NCBI GenBank assembly: GCA_964392775.1
Contig: CAYMRD010000035.1
Span: 1-13,844, forward strand
Source: UKL13-3 sp964392775
Lineage (GTDB): Bacteria; Bacteroidota; Bacteroidia; UKL13-3
Length of the DNA stretch: 13,844 nucleotides
Direction of reading: 5' to 3'
The notes below the pieces were generated by a model. The model was not told the DNA's origin and did no database searches. It saw only the letters and a list, made by a program, of their open reading frames with translations. The translations under genes were made by a program, and so were the position numbers. Shown here one piece after another: positions 1 through 7,215 of this stretch; the stretch's first letter is position 1, and each line of letters starts with the position of its first letter.

Positions 1-52
1 ACACGATATGTGTATATTCATTGGGTTTGAATACTTTTTGAGGGCGGACTAC

Positions 53-472
53 TTAGTGTCTTTCGAAAGCGTTGAAGAAGAATGAAGCTTCAATAGCAGC
101 ATTCTCATCACTGTCGCTACCGTGGATAGCGTTTGCATCAATTGATTTGGCATACAGGTTACGGATGGTTCCTGCATCCGCTTTAGCCGGGTCGGTAGCT
201 CCGATAATGGTTCTGAAATCAGCAACAGCATTGTCTTTTTCCAATACAGCAGCTACAATCGGACCCGATGTCATGAATGATACCAGCTCTCCGAAGAAAG
301 AACGCTCACGGTGAATAGCATAAAACTCACCTGCTTTTTCAGTGCTCAGTTGAGTGTATTTCATGGCTACGATTTTGTAACCTTTTTGGATAATATGGTC
401 AATAATTTTTCCGGTGTGTCCGTTTGCAACTGCATCCGGCTTAATCATAGTGAAGGTGATTTTTCCGCTCAT
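53..472 (-). CDS. ndk: Nucleoside diphosphate kinase
   Basis: A cytosolic enzyme that moves the gamma-phosphate of ATP onto other nucleoside diphosphates through a phospho-histidine, balancing the NTP and dNTP pools. The 139-residue product is the usual length. It opens with the family's N-terminal strand and KPDAV motif (residues 11-15), has the RSFF/GELVSFMTSGP region at 57-71, and carries the active-site signature NAIHGSDS with the catalytic histidine at 117. The ATG at 470-472 gives the normal family start (MSGKITFTMIKPDA). It is divergent from purK; the roughly 100 bases between them hold only a poor promoter match for ndk (TATTTTCG, minus strand, 504-511). The 52 bases downstream to the window edge show no clear terminator. 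Nothing is odd in the protein. Confidence 0.97.
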   Translation of the reverse strand: MSGKITFTMIKPDAVANGHTGKIIDHIIQKGYKIVAMKYTQLSTEKAGEFYAIHRERSFFGELVSFMTSGPIVAAVLEKDNAVADFRTIIGATDPAKADAGTIRNLYAKSIDANAIHGSDSDENAAIEASFFFNAFERH

Positions 473-572
473 AATAAATTTAGTCTATTCGTTTTTTGGG
501 CTGCGAAAATAGCCTTATTTGATTGCTTTTAAAATATTTATCCGACAAAAGCAGTTCATTCACCGTTTTGAG

Positions 573-1781
573 ATGGGTATGCAATCCCAAAATAGGAATA
601 TATTTGCGCCCGTGAAGGCAAATCCACTACGCAAAAAAATCGGCATCATTGGCGGAGGCCAGTTGGGCCGTATGATGATTGAAGAAACTCTCAGGTATAA
701 TATCCCTATCTATACACTGGATGTGGCCGAAAGTCCCTGTGAGGGGCTCTCTGCCAAACACATTACCGGCTCTTTGATGGATCCGGCAGCCATTCGTGAA
801 CTGGCAGCTATCTCCGATGTGCTCACTTACGAAATTGAACATATACATATAGAAACCCTGCTCCAACTGGAAGCCGAAGGTAAAGAAATTATTCCTTCGC
901 CCCGCCTGCTGCAAATCATTCAGGATAAGGGTTTGCAAAAACAGTTTTACGACCAGCACGGATTGCCAACAGGCGCCTACCGCTTAGTAGAAACCGAAGC
1001 GGAGTGGTTAGATGCGATTGATGCATTAGGCGGAGATAAACTCGTAGCCAAAACCCGTAAGGGCGGTTACGATGGCAAAGGCGTTTCTATTTTTAATACA
1101 GTCGAACTTAAACAGGATATCAGCAAACGCCCGTTTACCGGCCCGGCCCTGATTGAAGTATTTGTTCCCTGCCAAACCGAATTATCAGTGATGGTAGCCC
1201 GCGATGTGCAAGGAAATGTGGAAACCTGGCCTGTGGTGGATATGGAGTTTGATCCGGTAGCCAATCTGGTTACGTTTTTAAATTGCCCGGCTCAGGTGAG
1301 TGAAACCATTGCCCAACAAGCACAGGATATTGCACACCGCACCATTGATGCTTTTAACGGAGTTGGTGTATTTGCTGTGGAGTTGTTGCTGGGTGTAGAT
1401 GGAAACCTGTATGTAAACGAAGTGGCTCCCCGTCCGCATAACTCGGGACACCATACCATTGAATCCTGTCAAACCTCACAGTTTGAACAACTTATTCGCA
1501 TTTGTGCCGGAATGCCTTTGGGCAGCACGGAACTGATTCAGCCGGGTGTAATGATGAACTTGTTGGGTGGTGAAGGGTTTTCGGGAACCTACCGTTTACA
1601 GGGACTGGAAGAAGCAACGGCAATGCCGGGAGTTTTTATACATTTGTACGGCAAAACCGAAAGCAAACCCATGCGTAAAATGGGCCATGTTACGGTAACA
1701 GCCAATACACATGCCGAGGCTCATGCCAAGGCCATTAAAGTACAATCCCTGCTATCATTTGTAGCAGATACCAATAATTAA
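573..1781 (+). CDS. purK: 5-(carboxyamino)imidazole ribonucleotide synthase (PurK)
   Basis: An ATP-grasp enzyme that carboxylates AIR with bicarbonate and ATP to give N5-CAIR in de novo purine synthesis; PurE next door uses the product. Counting from the ATG at 573, the N-terminal nucleotide-binding strand KIGIIGGGQLG is at about 22-32, the ATP-grasp loop KTRKGGYDGKG at 160-170, and the metal and active-site segment NEVAPRPHNSGHHTIE at 282-297. The start is uncertain. ATG 573 and ATG 579 are the only in-frame ATGs before the first motif, but neither has a visible ribosome binding site. A strong promoter-like element lies at 599-606, inside this reading. GTG at 612 would give 389 residues with nine residues before the first strand, which fits the family well. 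Only 3 bases separate its stop from purE. Confidence 0.96.
   Translation: MGMQSQNRNIFAPVKANPLRKKIGIIGGGQLGRMMIEETLRYNIPIYTLDVAESPCEGLSAKHITGSLMDPAAIRELAAISDVLTYEIEHIHIETLLQLEAEGKEIIPSPRLLQIIQDKGLQKQFYDQHGLPTGAYRLVETEAEWLDAIDALGGDKLVAKTRKGGYDGKGVSIFNTVELKQDISKRPFTGPALIEVFVPCQTELSVMVARDVQGNVETWPVVDMEFDPVANLVTFLNCPAQVSETIAQQAQDIAHRTIDAFNGVGVFAVELLLGVDGNLYVNEVAPRPHNSGHHTIESCQTSQFEQLIRICAGMPLGSTELIQPGVMMNLLGGEGFSGTYRLQGLEEATAMPGVFIHLYGKTESKPMRKMGHVTVTANTHAEAHAKAIKVQSLLSFVADTNN
599..606 (+). promoter_or_regulatory. Bacteroidota-type -7 element TATATTTG before or inside the 5' end of purK
   Basis: TATATTTG, followed by CGCCC, matches the Bacteroidota -7 consensus TAnnTTTG. No TTTG or TTG lies at the expected 19-base spacing; the nearest, TTTG at 567-570, is 28 bases upstream. 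If it is the real promoter, transcription would begin near 610-614 and purK would have to start at GTG 612 with almost no leader. Confidence 0.45.
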
Positions 1782-1784
1782 AAT

Positions 1785-2297
1785 ATGAGCAAACAGGTAG
1801 GCATTATCATGGGCAGCGACTCCGATCTGGAGGTGATGAAAGAAGCGGCAGCTATTTTGGAGCAGTTTAAAGTAGAATACGAAATTACGGTGGTTTCGGC
1901 TCACCGCACTCCTGAGCGCATGTTCGAATATGCCAAAACTGCCCGTGAGCGTGGTCTCAAAACCATTATTGCCGGGGCGGGAGGTGCAGCGCACCTTCCG
2001 GGTATGGTTGCTTCCATCACCACCTTGCCGGTGATTGGTGTTCCTGTCAAACTCAAAACCCTTGAGGGCATGGATTCTTTATTATCCATCGTTCAAATGC
2101 CGGGTGGTGTTCCGGTAGCAACAGTAGCCATCAACAACGCTAAAAATGCGGGCTTGCTGGCCGTACAGATTCTGGCCACACATGATGTTCATTTGGCTCA
2201 CGAGATGCAGAAGTATAAAGATGAGATGAAAGTGGAAGTGGAGAAAAAAGCAGCTATTGTGGAACAGGGCAAAAAACCTATCGGTTTCGGCAAATAG
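1785..2297 (+). CDS. purE: N5-CAIR mutase (class I PurE)
   Basis: It rearranges N5-carboxyaminoimidazole ribonucleotide to 4-carboxy-AIR, the step after PurK. The 170-residue protein has the class I PurE signature in order: MGSDSDLEVM at 9-18, the SAHRTP loop with the proton-relay histidine at 40, the glycine-rich IIAGAGGAAHLPGMVA segment, then TTLPVIGVPV and IVQMPGGVPVATV. A linked purK supports the two-step PurK/PurE route rather than the direct class II PurE reaction. The gene starts 3 bases after the purK stop, and pnuC follows after 1 base, so one transcript is likely. No unusual residue is seen. Confidence 0.98.
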   Translation: MSKQVGIIMGSDSDLEVMKEAAAILEQFKVEYEITVVSAHRTPERMFEYAKTARERGLKTIIAGAGGAAHLPGMVASITTLPVIGVPVKLKTLEGMDSLLSIVQMPGGVPVATVAINNAKNAGLLAVQILATHDVHLAHEMQKYKDEMKVEVEKKAAIVEQGKKPIGFGK

Positions 2298-2298
2298 C

Positions 2299-2880
2299 GT
2301 GCTATCAACCTACCAGATTATTGAGGCACTGAGTGCCTTGTTCAGCATCTTTTACAGCCTGTTGCTGATGCGCGAAAAAACCATAGGATGGTTGTTTGGC
2401 ATCATTGCTTCCCTGTTGGGTTTTTTATTGTTTTTTCATACCAAACTGTATGCACAGGCACTCATCAGCATATACTATGGTGCGATAGGTGTATATGGAT
2501 GGATCTATTGGGCCAAGGCGCAGCAACGCAATGAGCATATTCACAAATGGAATCCCTCGATGCATGTAAAAGTAATTGCTGCTTTTGTGATATTATCCAT
2601 TGGCTGTGCCTGGTTGTTTCAGGAATATACCGATTCACAAAACCCCTATCTCGATTCATTTGTAACACTTTTCGGTTTATTGGCTTCGCTCAAGGAAGCC
2701 CGCAAAATTTTGTCGAGCTGGATTTACTGGCTGGTGATTAACCTCGCATCTGCCGTATTGTATGCGGGTGAATCATTGTATGTGTATGCTGTGATGATGG
2801 TGGTATACGCTGCCATTTGTATTCCGGGTTATTTAAGCTGGCTGCGCATCTACAAAAAACACCAGACTACTTTATCTTAA
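2299..2880 (+). CDS. pnuC: PnuC-like nicotinamide riboside (NAD precursor) transporter
   Basis: An inner-membrane protein of the PnuC family, which takes up nicotinamide riboside or a related vitamin (some members carry thiamine or riboflavin) by facilitated diffusion. Of 193 residues, most lie in hydrophobic helices. The family pattern is visible near the N-terminus: a helix, then KTIGWLFGIIASLLGFLLF, LYAQALISIYYGAIGVYGW and IYWAK. GTG 2299 is chosen because it is 1 base after the purE stop. The open frame extends upstream to TTG 2257 but would overlap purE by 41 bases and add a polar tail with no family counterpart. There is no early ATG. The substrate cannot be read from the sequence; linkage to purine genes fits a nucleoside-like vitamin. 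Its 3' end overlaps the convergent gene by 14 bases. Confidence 0.85.
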   Translation: MLSTYQIIEALSALFSIFYSLLLMREKTIGWLFGIIASLLGFLLFFHTKLYAQALISIYYGAIGVYGWIYWAKAQQRNEHIHKWNPSMHVKVIAAFVILSIGCAWLFQEYTDSQNPYLDSFVTLFGLLASLKEARKILSSWIYWLVINLASAVLYAGESLYVYAVMMVVYAAICIPGYLSWLRIYKKHQTTLS

Positions 2881-3949
2881 GGGAACAACTCAGCATCTTA
2901 TGATCGCTGAACTCAAATGCCTTGGCGTAATAGTTATAGGCTTTGTATGATGGATCGTGCAAGATATAGTCGATACGGAAAGATGGCATGGCACCCACAT
3001 AGGTTCTGCCAATACCCGAACCCGATTCAATAAAGGAGTCAGCCAGTTTACCTTTCATGGTTCGGTAAGCATACGATGAAGGTGAATCATTGAAATCGCC
3101 CAAAACAATAACTTTATGGGGACTTACATCAATAAAATTGCGTACAGCTTCAGCTTGTTTGGCACGCATCACGAAAGCAATTTTTAGTTTCCGGGTAATG
3201 CGGGTGAGGGAGTTTACAGCACTATCGTCAGCCAGCTTTATATTTTTTACGGCTGTATAATCTTTGGTATCGAGTTTAATAGATTGCAGATGGGTATTGA
3301 TAATGCGAATGGTATCGCCATACGCAACAATATCTGCAAATACCGTGAAGTTGTCGGATTGTGCACTGTGCTCTACCAAACCCGAATCAATAATGGGAAA
3401 CTTAGAAAAGAAAACCATTTCCTGTCCGTTTGGTTTGCCTTCTTCATTATATGAAACACGACAGGTATAATATTTTTTGAGCCGTTTAAAGAGTCGTTTG
3501 TACTGTGGGTTCTCTATCGGAGTACCAAAATCACCAAACTCCTGAAAACACAACAGATTCGGATTTACCCTATCAAGCACATCAAAAAATTTATCGGGAT
3601 ATTCGAGTTTCTTGCCTTCAAACGCGCCAAAATACTTCATGTTAAAATCAACAATATGAAGCATATTCTCTTTTTCGGTAGTCTTCTTTCCGCTTATCTG
3701 TAAATAGGATGGGAGAAAGGAATAACCCATTAACAAGGCTACAAGTGAGTAGAGAAACTTAAGTTTAAAAACGGCAATCCAGTATACGATAAATACTAAA
3801 TGAATGCACACTAATACCGGATAGCCTAGGCCTAAAAAGGCAATAGGCCAATACCATTCGGGACTTATGTACGGAGCCAAATAGCTTAGCAATAAGGCTA
3901 ATAGTGCCAGACCGTTTAAAGCAAATACAATTCGATTAACAATAAACAT
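2867..3949 (-). CDS. Membrane-anchored endonuclease/exonuclease/phosphatase family protein
   Basis: 360 residues. Three hydrophobic segments (about 5-26, 35-60 and 64-82) precede a DNase I-like fold domain (95-360). Metal and catalytic positions of the EEP superfamily are all present: N103 in DFNMKYF, E137 in CFQEFG, N218/H220 in INTHLQS, D285/N287 in LGDFNDSP, D327 in RIDYIL and the terminal pair D349/H350 in SDHKML. The superfamily includes nucleases and phosphodiesterases acting on lipids or sugars, and the true substrate is unknown. The short loop after the third helix means the catalytic domain lies close to the membrane; which side cannot be settled by eye. The ATG shares one base (TGATG) with the upstream rhomboid stop, indicating translational coupling. 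Similar N-terminally anchored EEP proteins next to rhomboids are, as far as I recall, common in Bacteroidota. Confidence 0.9.
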   Translation of the reverse strand: MFIVNRIVFALNGLALLALLLSYLAPYISPEWYWPIAFLGLGYPVLVCIHLVFIVYWIAVFKLKFLYSLVALLMGYSFLPSYLQISGKKTTEKENMLHIVDFNMKYFGAFEGKKLEYPDKFFDVLDRVNPNLLCFQEFGDFGTPIENPQYKRLFKRLKKYYTCRVSYNEEGKPNGQEMVFFSKFPIIDSGLVEHSAQSDNFTVFADIVAYGDTIRIINTHLQSIKLDTKDYTAVKNIKLADDSAVNSLTRITRKLKIAFVMRAKQAEAVRNFIDVSPHKVIVLGDFNDSPSSYAYRTMKGKLADSFIESGSGIGRTYVGAMPSFRIDYILHDPSYKAYNYYAKAFEFSDHKMLSCSLKIK

Positions 3950-4809
3950 CAGTTGCTGGCTTTAAAAAGTTGTTCCTTCTCTTTTTTACTCAAACTGTCG
4001 TATCCCGATTTTGAAATCTTGTCGAGGATGCGATCCACTTCTTCCTGGCTGGGTTTGTCCTGTGTGTTCAGGCGTACCGAGGTTGAACGGTAATGCACAC
4101 TCAGTGTCGTTTTTTTTCGAAACAGGTTGCGGATAAATGTAGGCACCAAATACTTATCCTGATACAAATATTTGATATACAGAAACCCAAACAAAGCACC
4201 ACCCAAGTGTGCGATATGCCCACCGGGATTACCGGCCGGAATACTTACTATATCAAGCACAACAGTAATTAAGGCAATATATTTGAGCCTCACCACGCCA
4301 AACAACATCAGTTGAATCGGATATTCGGGCAATAAGGTTGCTGTGGCTACAACGACACCCAATACACCTGCCGAAGCACCCAAAGCATAACTTGTTTCAA
4401 TTGAACTGCTGAATACCGGAAACACATTGAGGCATGTTAAAAATAAAAATGCCCCCATAATACCACCGCCAAAATAGGCTTCGTAAACTTTGCGGTTGCC
4501 AATATACTCGTGCAATAAATTACCCAGCCAAAACAGCCACAACATATTAAACAGCAAATGAAAGAAACCATTGTGCAGAAACATGTACGTAACCAAACTC
4601 CAGGGTTGTATCAGCAAAGTGCCCAGGCTTGCGGGCAGCATAAAATTACGCAGAGCCGGCAATAAAGAATCGCCACCGATTCCGGCAAAAAACATAAATA
4701 CATTGACAATGGCCGTAAACACAAACACAGCCACATTCACCAGAATAATTTTCCGGATGGCGTTGTTGTTTTTATTGAAGGTGTATTTTAGGTCGTCAAT
4801 CAGATTCAT
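3949..4809 (-). CDS. Rhomboid family intramembrane serine protease with C-terminal soluble tail
   Basis: 286 residues, multi-spanning. Rhomboid signatures are complete: H84 and N88 in HNGFFHLLFN (oxyanion side), nucleophile S146 in GASAG, and the catalytic histidine H201 in HIAHLGG of the last core helix. It should cleave transmembrane substrates within the bilayer; none is identified. After the core (to about 216) comes a basic linker (FRKKTTLSVHYRS). A final acidic/basic tail (about 240-286) contains EEVDRILDKISKSGYDSLSKKEKEQL, resembling a short conserved tail I associate with Bacteroidota rhomboids (a domain of unknown function, possibly DUF6576; from memory). It begins 5 bases after the upstream rhomboid and overlaps the EEP gene by one base. 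Confidence 0.95.
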   Translation of the reverse strand: MNLIDDLKYTFNKNNNAIRKIILVNVAVFVFTAIVNVFMFFAGIGGDSLLPALRNFMLPASLGTLLIQPWSLVTYMFLHNGFFHLLFNMLWLFWLGNLLHEYIGNRKVYEAYFGGGIMGAFLFLTCLNVFPVFSSSIETSYALGASAGVLGVVVATATLLPEYPIQLMLFGVVRLKYIALITVVLDIVSIPAGNPGGHIAHLGGALFGFLYIKYLYQDKYLVPTFIRNLFRKKTTLSVHYRSTSVRLNTQDKPSQEEVDRILDKISKSGYDSLSKKEKEQLFKASN

Positions 4810-4814
4810 GCTTC

Positions 4815-5642
4815 TTAATAAAACGAATTACGGTTGTGTTTGTTCCAATATTTTATCAATACAAAGCCAAACAACATACCACCCAAATGGGCAAAATGTG
4901 CCACGTTATCTCCGGGGTTATTGGCGATGCCCTGATATAACTCAATGGCTCCATAAAAAATGACAAAATACTTGGCTTTGATCGGAACAGGAATGAATAT
5001 CATCATCAGTTCGGTATTGGGAAACAACATTCCGAACGCGAGCAACAAACCAAACACAGCACCCGAAGCCCCCACGGTAACCACATTGAGTTTTGATTCG
5101 AGCAACTGATTGCCAAATATTTGTGCAGCATTCACATACTCAGGATTGCCCGGATTGGATTGCCACTTATAAATGAAATTGGTAAATTCGGGGTTGCGGC
5201 TCAACGAAGTACGGCTGTCCATCAACTTAAAAAATGCATCAGCATCCGGTGCGGTATTAAATTGTGCAAGCGCTTCTTTGAGACTGTGTATTTCATATCC
5301 GATTACACCCAGGTGCAGGGCAGCTGCACCCAATGCAGTTACAAAGTAGTAGATGAAAAAACGTTTCGGCCCCCAGTAGTTTTCGAGTACATTACCGAAC
5401 ATCCACAACGAAAACATATTGAAGAATAAATGCATGAAACTGCCATGCATAAATACGTGCGTAATCAACTGAAAGGGTTTGAATTTAGCCGACTCGGGGA
5501 AATACAATCCAAGCATTTCATTCAGACTGATATTGAAACGCATTTCAATCACCACATTGGCCAAAAAACAAAGGCCGTTAATAATCAATAGATTTTTTAC
5601 TACCGGAGGAAGTACCGAAAAGCCCGAGCGGAATGAACTCAT
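4815..5642 (-). CDS. Rhomboid family intramembrane serine protease with a long inserted loop
   Basis: 275 residues and first gene of the operon. It has H71 and N75 in HLFFNMFSLWMFGN, nucleophile S193 in GASGAVFG and H252 in VAHFAHLGGMLFG, so it should be active. Between the helix ending near 115 and the catalytic serine helix (from about 188) lies a roughly 70-residue hydrophilic insert (EIHSLKEAL through NQLLESK). The neighbouring rhomboid lacks an equivalent; there the same gap is about 20 residues. The insert contains no cysteines and no motif I recognise. The two rhomboids share only the core motifs, so this is not a recent tandem duplication. A -7 promoter element (5662-5669, minus) lies about 20 bases upstream. 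Substrates are unknown. Confidence 0.95.
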   Translation of the reverse strand: MSSFRSGFSVLPPVVKNLLIINGLCFLANVVIEMRFNISLNEMLGLYFPESAKFKPFQLITHVFMHGSFMHLFFNMFSLWMFGNVLENYWGPKRFFIYYFVTALGAAALHLGVIGYEIHSLKEALAQFNTAPDADAFFKLMDSRTSLSRNPEFTNFIYKWQSNPGNPEYVNAAQIFGNQLLESKLNVVTVGASGAVFGLLLAFGMLFPNTELMMIFIPVPIKAKYFVIFYGAIELYQGIANNPGDNVAHFAHLGGMLFGFVLIKYWNKHNRNSFY

Positions 5643-5661
5643 GAGTTGTTATTGTAAGATT

Positions 5662-5669
5662 CAAAAATA
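5662..5669 (-). promoter_or_regulatory. -7 element TATTTTTG for the rhomboid-rhomboid-EEP operon
   Basis: On the minus strand TATTTTTG matches TAnnTTTG exactly, 20 bases before the ATG at 5642. No TTTG/TTG lies 19 bases upstream; that position falls inside the stem of the rpoD terminator. The element also forms part of that terminator's T-rich tail. Confidence 0.45.
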
Positions 5670-5671
5670 AA

Positions 5672-5701
5672 AAAATAGCTGCCAACATGGGCAGCTATTT
5701 T
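5672..5701 (-). terminator. Intrinsic terminator of rpoD
   Basis: A perfect 12-base-pair stem (AAAATAGCTGCC at 5672-5683 paired with 5690-5701) with a 6-base loop. On the minus strand it is followed by a run of T, one A and more T. It lies 45 bases past the rpoD stop. A T-rich run (TTTTCTTTTT) also follows on the plus strand, but no plus-strand gene needs it here. Confidence 0.85.
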
Positions 5702-5745
5702 CTTTTTACTATGCACATTCAACCGTTAAGTTGATGTTAGGTGTA

Positions 5746-6609
5746 TTAACCTAAGTACGCTTTCAGGATTTTGCTTTTCGAAGATTTGCGCAATCTGCGC
5801 AGTGCTTTTTCCTTAATCTGACGAACGCGTTCGCGGGTCAAACCAATTTTTTCGCTGATATCTTCCAAGGTATGAGCAGGTCCGCCATCCAGTCCGTAGT
5901 AAAATTTCAATACATCTTTTTCTTTTTCAGATAAGGTTGAAATTACACGGTTGATTTCTTTTTGCAATGATTCGTTGATCAGTTGCACATCCGGGCGTGG
6001 CTCATCATTGCTGTCCAAAATACCCAATAAGGTATTGTCTTCACCATCCGTCAAAGGTGCATCAATGGATAAGTGACGACCGGTTGAGCGCATTGCATTC
6101 TCCACTTCCTGAATTGGAATTTCCATTTCAATAGCAATTTCTTCAACGGTTGGTTCACGCTCTAAACGTTGCTCCAGTTTAGCTGCAGTGCTACCGATAC
6201 GTCCGATTGAACCTACTTTGTTCAAAGGCAAACGCACAATACGCGACTGATCGGCCAAAGCCTGAAGAATCGACTGGCGAATCCACCATACTGCGTAAGA
6301 GATAAATTTAAAACCACGGGTTTCGTCAAAACGTTTGGCAGCTTTAATCAAACCAAGGTTACCCTCGTTAATCAAGTCGCCCAGAGTAAGTCCCTGATTT
6401 TGGTATTGCTTGGATACTGATACCACGAAACGTAGGTTTGCGTTTACCAGTCTTTCCAATGCTACCTGGTCGCCTTCACGAATTCTGCGCGCCAATTCAA
6501 CCTCTTCCTGCGCATCAATCATCGGAACCTTGCTTATCTCGTTAAGGTATTTATCGAGAGACTTGCTTTCGCGATTGGTAAATTGTTTGCTAATTTTGAG
6601 CTGTCTCAT
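5746..6609 (-). CDS. rpoD: RNA polymerase primary sigma factor, short Bacteroidota RpoD/SigA
   Basis: It directs RNA polymerase to housekeeping promoters. At 287 residues it lacks the long region 1.1 of proteobacterial RpoD, as is normal for Bacteroidota. Region 1.2 is at about 16-48 (LDKYLNEISKVPMI), region 2 at 52-120 with NLRFVVSVSKQYQ, LTLGDLINEGNLGLIKA and the -10 reading helix ISYAVWWIRQSI. Region 3 spans about 125-200, and region 4 at 215-287 has the helix-turn-helix TLEDISEKIGLTRERVRQIKEKALRRL. ATG 6607-6609 gives the family start MRQLKISKQ. The frame is open up to 6690, but that extension would run through the promoter at 6657-6686. It is followed by a strong terminator and stands alone as a transcription unit. 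Confidence 0.98.
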   Translation of the reverse strand: MRQLKISKQFTNRESKSLDKYLNEISKVPMIDAQEEVELARRIREGDQVALERLVNANLRFVVSVSKQYQNQGLTLGDLINEGNLGLIKAAKRFDETRGFKFISYAVWWIRQSILQALADQSRIVRLPLNKVGSIGRIGSTAAKLEQRLEREPTVEEIAIEMEIPIQEVENAMRSTGRHLSIDAPLTDGEDNTLLGILDSNDEPRPDVQLINESLQKEINRVISTLSEKEKDVLKFYYGLDGGPAHTLEDISEKIGLTRERVRQIKEKALRRLRKSSKSKILKAYLG

Positions 6610-6656
6610 ATAATTTTGTAACTCTCTATTTTTTAAAAGGATTGCGAATTTCGATA

Positions 6657-6686
6657 AAAAGATACTGTTTTTTATGAGAATGTCAA
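6657..6686 (-). promoter_or_regulatory. Promoter of rpoD
   Basis: Minus strand: TTG (6686-6684), 19 bases, then TATCTTTT (6664-6657), which matches TAnnTTTG in all but the last base. The same stretch starts TTGACA. Transcription would start near 6650, leaving a leader of about 40 bases before the ATG at 6609. Confidence 0.65.
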
Positions 6687-6701
6687 GCAATGCCTTAAAA
6701 T

Positions 6702-6716
6702 ACCTGTATAACAGGT
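6702..6716. promoter_or_regulatory. Palindrome ACCTGT-ATA-ACAGGT upstream of the rpoD promoter
   Basis: A perfect 6-base inverted repeat with a 3-base spacer, ending 16 bases upstream of the rpoD -33 element. A second, weaker palindrome (TGATT-TT-AATCA) lies at 6729-6740. The geometry fits a site for a dimeric regulator or a short hairpin; no regulator is known from this window. Confidence 0.3.
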
Positions 6717-6870
6717 GGTTACATTATGTGATTTTAATCAATGTATAAATTTATTTCTTTGGCCGGGTGTTTGTAAGCAGCTCCTACCCATCACGCGGGA
6801 AGTAAGCCCACAGAAGGCTAAGGTCATTTCTATCTAAAAAATACCTATCTTGCGACCCTAATTCTAAACC

Positions 6871-7215
6871 ATGTCTGAATACCCTCCTTGTCCCGCCTGT
6901 AAATCTGAATATACCTACGAATTGGGCGATTTGCTCGCTTGTCCGGAATGCGGACACGAGTGGAATCCCAATCCGGCCGAAGAAACCGCACAAGAAACGG
7001 GGCTGGTGGTGAAAGACAGCAACGGAACAATTTTGCAGGATGGAGATTCGGTGACGATTATCAAAAACCTGCCCGTAAAAGGATCTCCTAAAGATATTAA
7101 GATTGGCACCAAGGTAAAAAATATCCGTTTGGTAGAAGGCGATCATAATATTGATTGCAAAATAGAAGGGTTTGGCTCTATGGCTCTGAAATCAGAGTTT
7201 GTGAAAAAAGCGTAG
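6871..7215 (+). CDS. yjdM: YjdM/PhnA-family zinc-ribbon protein
   Basis: 114 residues with the family's two parts. The N-terminal zinc ribbon has four cysteines (C7, C10, C24, C27 in CPAC and CPECGHEW). After an acidic linker comes the C-terminal PhnA domain (about 46-114): GLVVKDSNGTILQDGDSV, IKNLPVKGSP, IKIGTKVKNIRLVEGDHNIDCKIEGFG and a terminal ALKSEFVKKA. It was named for linkage to phosphonate genes in E. coli, but the family's role is unclear and no phosphonate genes are present here. The ATG gives the usual start. A TATCTTG sequence at 6846-6852, followed by CGACCC, may be a degenerate promoter. It stands alone and converges on idi with 290 bases between. Confidence 0.93.
   Translation: MSEYPPCPACKSEYTYELGDLLACPECGHEWNPNPAEETAQETGLVVKDSNGTILQDGDSVTIIKNLPVKGSPKDIKIGTKVKNIRLVEGDHNIDCKIEGFGSMALKSEFVKKA

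Noticed and set aside
2257..2298. Upstream TTG start for the pnuC-like gene
   Set aside because: It overlaps purE by 41 bases and adds a polar segment with no counterpart in the family; GTG 2299 directly follows the purE stop.
5737..5754. TTAGGT-GTATTA-ACCTAA inverted repeat over the rpoD stop codon
   Set aside because: Only 6 base pairs and A/T-rich, with a proper terminator just downstream; probably chance.
6610..6690. N-terminal extension of the sigma factor to 6690 (27 extra residues)
   Set aside because: It would cover the rpoD promoter and adds a hydrophobic stretch unlike the family; the normal start MRQLKISKQ is at 6609.
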